DNA of 9,814 nt from CACKLF01 sp002725175 (lineage in GTDB: Bacteria; Pseudomonadota; Alphaproteobacteria; Rhodobacterales; Rhodobacteraceae), in NCBI GenBank assembly GCA_002725175.2, contig PBQX02000067.1, positions 1 through 9,814 on the forward strand, read 5' to 3'. The first letter of the stretch is position 1. Every line of letters begins with the position of its first letter. Under the pieces are notes generated by a model, which saw only the letters and a list, made by a program, of their open reading frames with translations, was not told the DNA's origin and searched no databases. The translations under genes were made by a program, and so were the position numbers. Positions 6,515 to 9,814 of the stretch are shown here, piece by piece.

Positions 6515-7351
6515 TTAAAAGTCAGCTTTTGCCTTCATTGCCACTACTCCGTCTTTACGCCTTGCCCAAAGGATCGCAGCATTATCTTCAGATTTACCCT
6601 CAATCCAAAAGCAATCCAGATTAGATAGCGGGGCTATGCCTCTGAAAGAATATTTCTTGATGGGCTGCTTTCTTTCTTTTAAGGCCAAATCTAGCAAAAG
6701 AGTGGCCGTCAGAGGGCCATGAAAGACAAGTCCATCGTAACCTTCCACATTTTTGGCATAGTCAAGATCGTAGTGTATTCTGTGGCCATTAAATGTTAAA
6801 GCAGAATAGCGAAATAATAGTATCGCAGAAGGATNAATTTCTTGAGAAAAGTCAGCTTTTTCAACATTATTTTGTGCTAATGGTAAGGATTTCGATCCCT
6901 GTTGGTCTTGCAAATAGACCAAATCTTGCTCCTCTATAATGGAAATTTCGTCCTTGGAATAAATTTTATGTTCTAGGGTAATAAAGCAGAGAGGGCCAGC
7001 AGACCCCTCTTTTTCTACGATTTTCTTTATGGTGGTGATTTTTTTTGCCTTTTCNCCGATTACTAGATCATTGTAAAAAGTAAAGCGGCCTCCAGCCCAC
7101 ATTCTTCTGGGCAACTGTATAGGTGGTAAGAAATCACCTTTTTTGGGATGNGCGTCTCTTCCAAGATCACTTTCTGGTTTCGCTTCTAGAAAATATATCC
7201 AATGCCAAAGAGGTGGTAAATTATCCCCTTCTTTTAATTTAGGCGGTCTGTTTAGTGTTGCCTCCATAAAATTAGCCGGTTGAAGTCGAATTGTATCTTC
7301 TGCTTCAGTTGTTTTATTTATCCATTCTAGGAGTTTTTTGGAAGTATCCAT
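6515..7351 (-). CDS. HTD2/FAS1-like MaoC-family acyl-CoA dehydratase (mesaconyl-CoA hydratase-like)
   Basis: The 278-residue cytoplasmic protein has a double hot-dog layout: an N-terminal FAS1-like dehydratase half (to about residue 145, with PRRMWAGGRF at 81-90) and a C-terminal MaoC-like half. The core of the latter, RYSALTFNGHRIHYD (181-195) followed by EGYDGLVFHGP (203-212), is the signature of the HTD2/mesaconyl-C4-CoA hydratase group, with His193 and Asn188/His190 in the catalytic region. Members hydrate or dehydrate enoyl- and 3-hydroxyacyl-CoA or -ACP thioesters. Known contexts include mesaconyl- or itaconyl-CoA metabolism and fatty acid synthesis. Its usual partners (CaiB-type CoA transferase, CitE-like lyase) are absent here, so the substrate is open. 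The N at 6835 falls at a first codon position (residue 173: Tyr, His, Asn or Asp); Ala67 and Gly99 resolve by degeneracy. The start at 7351 lacks a strong Shine-Dalgarno. Confidence 0.85.
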   Translation of the reverse strand: MDTSKKLLEWINKTTEAEDTIRLQPANFMEATLNRPPKLKEGDNLPPLWHWIYFLEAKPESDLGRDXHPKKGDFLPPIQLPRRMWAGGRFTFYNDLVIXEKAKKITTIKKIVEKEGSAGPLCFITLEHKIYSKDEISIIEEQDLVYLQDQQGSKSLPLAQNNVEKADFSQEIXPSAILLFRYSALTFNGHRIHYDLDYAKNVEGYDGLVFHGPLTATLLLDLALKERKQPIKKYSFRGIAPLSNLDCFWIEGKSEDNAAILWARRKDGVVAMKAKADF

Positions 7352-7421
7352 CTTATTTGCTTTGCAATCATTTTAAAAAGGTTGACGATAATTAATTAAA
7401 TAGTGCTTTTACAACTTACCT

Positions 7422-8444
7422 TCAAAAATTTTTCCTTAAAAACTGTAACCAGTTTTCTGAGCATATTTTTTTTATGAGTGCATCTTCAAACCCATTTTCT
7501 CTCATTAGTTCAGTGAGTTTTGGAAGGCCCGCACAATTTCCGATAAAGTCAGGTATAATGGCACCGTCAAAATCAGATCCTAGCGCTACTTTGTCTTCCC
7601 CTAAAATATTCAATAAATATTCTAAGTGTTCAATTAACTCTTGCTTTGTATTTGTGTCCTTTTTGCCATCTTTTCGAAGAAAGCCTGTTGCGAAGTTTAA
7701 GCCAACAATTCCTTCTCTATCCTTTATTGCGGCGAGTTGGTCGTCAGTTAAATTTCTTGGAGTTGGGCAAAGTTTATGTACATTTGAGTGGGTAGCGATT
7801 AAGGGTTTTGAAGAAATTTTTTCCACATCCCAGAATCCAGCTTCATTTAAATGAGATAAATCAATTAATATACCTAAATCATTGCATTCTCTAATTAGGT
7901 TTTTCCCTGCTTTACTTAAGCCAGGTCCTTGGTCTGGTGATCCTGGAAATCCAAATGGAACGCCGTGTCCAAAGACGTTTGTTCTAGACCAAACTGGACC
8001 AATTGACCTTATGCCTAAGTCATAAAAATGATTCAAATTAGACAAATCTTCTTCTATCATTTCCGCGCCTTCAAAATGAAGAATGCAAGCAATTTTTTCT
8101 TCTGAAAGCGATTCCTCAATCTCTTTGGAGTTCAAGACAATAGAAAAGTCGGAAGGGTTGGATTGCTCCATCTTTTTTGCGATTGATATCATATCTTCAG
8201 CAGCAACCTTAGCTTTAGAAGTATCAGCTTTGTCAGTACTTAGGAGTTCACCTGGGCTAGGTGAGAAAATAGCAAAAAATCCTCCTGAAAAATTGCCTTC
8301 CTTTGTGCTTTTTAGATCTAAATGTCCATCACTGCCATTTACTCTTGTTGATTGGAGGAAACCATCTCCACCATGATCGCCAGCTAGCCATAGGCGCAAC
8401 AATAGATCATTGTGACCGTCGAAAACTATATCTTTATGATTCAT
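7422..8444 (-). CDS. Membrane dipeptidase (renal dipeptidase family, peptidase M19)
   Basis: The 340-residue protein is a TIM-barrel metallopeptidase that typically hydrolyses dipeptides, often with a D-residue at the C-terminus, using two zinc ions. The metal ligands are visible in order: His11 and Asp13 (DGHND), Glu125 (HFEGAE), His198 (DLSH) and His219 (ATHSN). Arg230-Asn231 (RNLTD) and Asp291 (GSDFDG) complete the active site. Around residue 152 the segment VWSRTNVFGHG replaces the LTH of animal enzymes; as far as I know this is common in proteobacterial members. No signal peptide is seen, so it is probably cytoplasmic despite the family name. The ATG at 8444 has a good GAAGG 7 nt upstream (8456-8452). 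It is the first gene of the minus-strand run, 70 nt before the hydratase. It contains no ambiguous bases. Confidence 0.93.
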   Translation of the reverse strand: MNHKDIVFDGHNDLLLRLWLAGDHGGDGFLQSTRVNGSDGHLDLKSTKEGNFSGGFFAIFSPSPGELLSTDKADTSKAKVAAEDMISIAKKMEQSNPSDFSIVLNSKEIEESLSEEKIACILHFEGAEMIEEDLSNLNHFYDLGIRSIGPVWSRTNVFGHGVPFGFPGSPDQGPGLSKAGKNLIRECNDLGILIDLSHLNEAGFWDVEKISSKPLIATHSNVHKLCPTPRNLTDDQLAAIKDREGIVGLNFATGFLRKDGKKDTNTKQELIEHLEYLLNILGEDKVALGSDFDGAIIPDFIGNCAGLPKLTELMRENGFEDALIKKICSENWLQFLRKNF

Positions 8445-8487
8445 GCTTTAGCCTTCAAAAAGAGTTGAGTAGGTGTCTTAAGCTTCT

Positions 8488-8516
8488 TTTAATCTTAAGC
8501 AATGTGCAAGATTAAA
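8488..8516. promoter_or_regulatory. Perfect 9-bp inverted repeat in the divergent dipeptidase/nnrU region, possible operator
   Basis: TTTAATCTT (8488-8496) and AAGATTAAA (8508-8516) are exact reverse complements separated by 11 nt. The arm centres are 20 bp apart, about two helical turns, as expected for a dimeric DNA-binding protein. A related direct repeat TCTTAAGC occurs at 8476-8483 and again at 8493-8500, the latter overlapping the left arm. There is no T-tract, and both flanking genes are transcribed away from it, so a terminator is unlikely. Confidence 0.4.
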
Positions 8517-8519
8517 CAA
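8492..8519 (-). promoter_or_regulatory. Candidate promoter of the dipeptidase gene, inside the inverted repeat
   Basis: On the minus strand TTGTTT (8519-8514) and TAAGAT (8497-8492) are 16 nt apart. Transcription starting near 8484 would give a leader of about 40 nt. The -10 box lies in one arm of the dyad and the -35 overlaps the other, so a protein bound there would block RNA polymerase. Matches to consensus are only partial. Confidence 0.27.
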
Positions 8520-8523
8520 TGAT

Positions 8524-8552
8524 TTGTTCAAAATTTTATTAAAGATTTTAAT
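8524..8552 (+). promoter_or_regulatory. Candidate promoter of the nnrU/proC-like pair
   Basis: TTGTTC (8524-8529) is followed after 17 nt by TTTAAT (8547-8552), five of six matches to the -10 consensus. A start near 8559 would leave a leader of about 77 nt. A second -10-like TATAAG at 8592-8597 has no matching -35. The AT-rich setting makes either match uncertain. Confidence 0.25.
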
Positions 8553-8635
8553 TTTTATTATTTTTGTGATGGTGTGAGTAAGGGAATAGTTTATAAGTAT
8601 AGCTGAACAGTTTATTTTTTTGTGCAGAAGGTATC

Positions 8636-9217
8636 ATGAATTTAATAGTATTAGGCATTCTTCTTTTTAGCTTTGGACATATGTTTAAGAGGCTTATGCC
8701 TGCAGGAAGAGAATTTTTAGATCATAGATTTGGAGAAAACTTGGGTAAAGGCTTTGTGGCTTTATTCCTTGTTTCTGGGGTAATTTTAATCACTTTTGGT
8801 TACTATCATAATGAGTTCGATATCTATTTTTATACTGCGCCAACCTGGTTAACTGCTTTAATGCATTTGTTGATGCTGATTTCGGTAGCGTTTATGCAGG
8901 CGGGAAAGTCATTATTTGGACATGCAAGTCGCTTAGGAAGCAAAGTTAAACATCCTATGCTCACAGGTTTAATAATTTGGAGCATTGCTCATTTGCTGGT
9001 CAATGGAACACTGATGGCATATATTCTCTTTGGGGGTTTAGGCCTTTGGGGGCATGCCCAAATCTTCCTTTTGAATAGAGGTCTTTCGGAAGAGCCGGAG
9101 CCTGTTAAAGGCACTTTAGCTGGAGATTTAATACTAGGTGGTATAGTTGTGCTCTTGTACGCAATTTTTGTAGGGATACATGTGTATCTTGGTGCAAATA
9201 TGTACCCATTCCTATAG
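8636..9217 (+). CDS. NnrU-family integral membrane protein
   Basis: The 193-residue inner-membrane protein has about five or six hydrophobic spans (roughly 2-18, 40-57, 68-88, 108-125, 127-146 and 165-186). Family features include FGHMFKRL (13-20), KHPMLTGLIIWSIAHLLVNG (105-124) and GGLGLWGHAQ. The histidines at 15, 106 and 119 fall in the conserved regions. NnrU was named for its link to denitrification regulons, and plant zeta-carotene isomerase Z-ISO is a haem-binding relative, so haem ligation by the conserved His residues is plausible but not shown here. No denitrification genes are visible in the window. The ATG at 8636 has GAAGG (8627-8631) 4 nt upstream. The reductase-like gene starts 27 nt after its stop, so the two are probably one operon. 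There are no ambiguous bases. Confidence 0.9.
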   Translation: MNLIVLGILLFSFGHMFKRLMPAGREFLDHRFGENLGKGFVALFLVSGVILITFGYYHNEFDIYFYTAPTWLTALMHLLMLISVAFMQAGKSLFGHASRLGSKVKHPMLTGLIIWSIAHLLVNGTLMAYILFGGLGLWGHAQIFLLNRGLSEEPEPVKGTLAGDLILGGIVVLLYAIFVGIHVYLGANMYPFL

Positions 9218-9244
9218 GTTCAAGCTCACTCTGGGAGTAATATT

Positions 9245-9814
9245 ATGCAATTGGGTTTTATAGGTACTGGAGCTATATCTACTGCAGTAATAGAGGGCAT
9301 AGTATCAGATCAGCACACGATCTGTATAAGTAAGCGAAGTTTGGTAAACTCAGTTAGACTGTCAGAAACTTATCAAAATATCAGTACAAATGAAAATCAA
9401 GGAGTCATAGATAATAGTGAGGTAGTATTTATTGGCTTAACTGTGGATAAGGCTGAGCTGGTCTTAAAAGATCTTAATTTTCGAAAGGATCAAAGGGTTG
9501 TGTCCTTTATGGCTGCGGTTTCAGAGAAAAAAATTAAGGAACTGGTGTGCCCTGCTAAGTTTGAATCAATCATGATTCCTTGGCCAGCTATTAAAAATAA
9601 AAACTCTCCAGTTTTATGTTGGCCTAATTCAGTTTTAATACAAGAAATTTTTGGAAAAGAAAATAATGTTATTCAATTTGAAAATTTTCTAGATTTTGAG
9701 AGGTATTTGATCGCACAAGCAGTTTTGTCGCCAATATTACAAATGACAAAAACAGCCTCACATTGGCTGACCGAGAAGGCTTCAAATGATAACCAGGCTG
9801 ATGACTTCCTTAGA
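9245..9814 (+). CDS. Pyrroline-5-carboxylate reductase-like NAD(P)-binding protein, truncated by the window edge
   Basis: The frame is open from ATG 9245 to the end of the window (190 codons seen; the family is usually about 260-280). GGGAG at 9233-9237 lies 7 nt upstream. The N-terminus GFIGTGAISTAVIEGI (4-19) is the ProC-type Rossmann motif, and VVSFMAAVSEKKIKELV (85-101) matches the SxxAGV helix region loosely. The segment where true P5C reductases have MPNTP reads IMIPWPAI (109-116), and the SGSGPAY-like substrate and dimer helix appears as AQAVLSPILQMTK (157-169). It is therefore better called a ProC-like paralogue than a proline biosynthesis enzyme. It follows nnrU by 27 nt. The C-terminal part of the dimerisation domain lies outside the window. 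Confidence 0.8.
   Translation, partial: MQLGFIGTGAISTAVIEGIVSDQHTICISKRSLVNSVRLSETYQNISTNENQGVIDNSEVVFIGLTVDKAELVLKDLNFRKDQRVVSFMAAVSEKKIKELVCPAKFESIMIPWPAIKNKNSPVLCWPNSVLIQEIFGKENNVIQFENFLDFERYLIAQAVLSPILQMTKTASHWLTEKASNDNQADDFLR

Noticed and set aside
7474..7854. Plus-strand 126-codon frame inside the dipeptidase
   Set aside because: It is antisense to a gene with all M19 metal ligands, low in recognisable features and Ser/Phe-rich as expected of a complementary frame.
1..9814. CRISPR arrays, insertion-sequence ends, rRNA genes, known riboswitches
   Set aside because: Scanning by eye found no regularly spaced repeats, no terminal inverted repeats around a transposase, and no conserved RNA core other than the tRNA.

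Overview
The window looks like a chromosomal stretch of an AT-rich, Gram-negative bacterium. The gene types suggest an alphaproteobacterium, possibly a marine one: an alphaproteobacterial-style Uup ABC-F ATPase, an NnrU-family membrane protein, a FAS1-like/HTD2-type dehydratase and split YeeE/DUF6691 permeases. The lineage is inferred from family resemblance only. The sequence carries 43 N positions between 1445 and 7151 and none outside. Reading frames run through all of them, and most coding Ns fall at third codon positions, so this is probably a consensus of closely related strains.

Left end (1-537): a broken reading frame whose last part resembles the C-terminus of a tyrosine recombinase, a 12-bp tandem duplication, and an intact tRNA-Ser(UGA). 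A short-chain dehydrogenase (538-1239) follows and converges on a half-size ABC exporter (minus, 1256-3088). A 257-bp divergent intergenic region separates the exporter from a Uup-like ABC-F ATPase (3346-5187). The start of the ABC-F gene lies inside a predicted hairpin and overlaps the stop of a possible 12-codon leader ORF. This is the most interesting regulatory structure I found. A 94-residue, three-helix membrane protein of unknown function (5274-5558) comes next.

Middle (5585-8444, all minus strand): two half-size YeeE/YedE-type sulfur-compound permeases joined by an ATGA overlap, a HTD2/FAS1-like acyl-CoA hydratase and an M19 membrane dipeptidase. The order of transcription is dipeptidase, hydratase, YeeE, DUF6691. 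The 70- and 82-nt gaps leave it open whether this is one operon or several units.

Right end (8636-9814, plus strand): an NnrU-family membrane protein, then, 27 nt later, a pyrroline-5-carboxylate-reductase-like gene cut by the window edge. The 191-bp divergent region between the dipeptidase and nnrU holds a perfect 9-bp inverted repeat with 20-bp arm spacing that overlaps a candidate promoter, so it is operator-like.

Most genes are ordinary housekeeping or accessory metabolism. I see no CRISPR array, no intact mobile element and no clear defence system.
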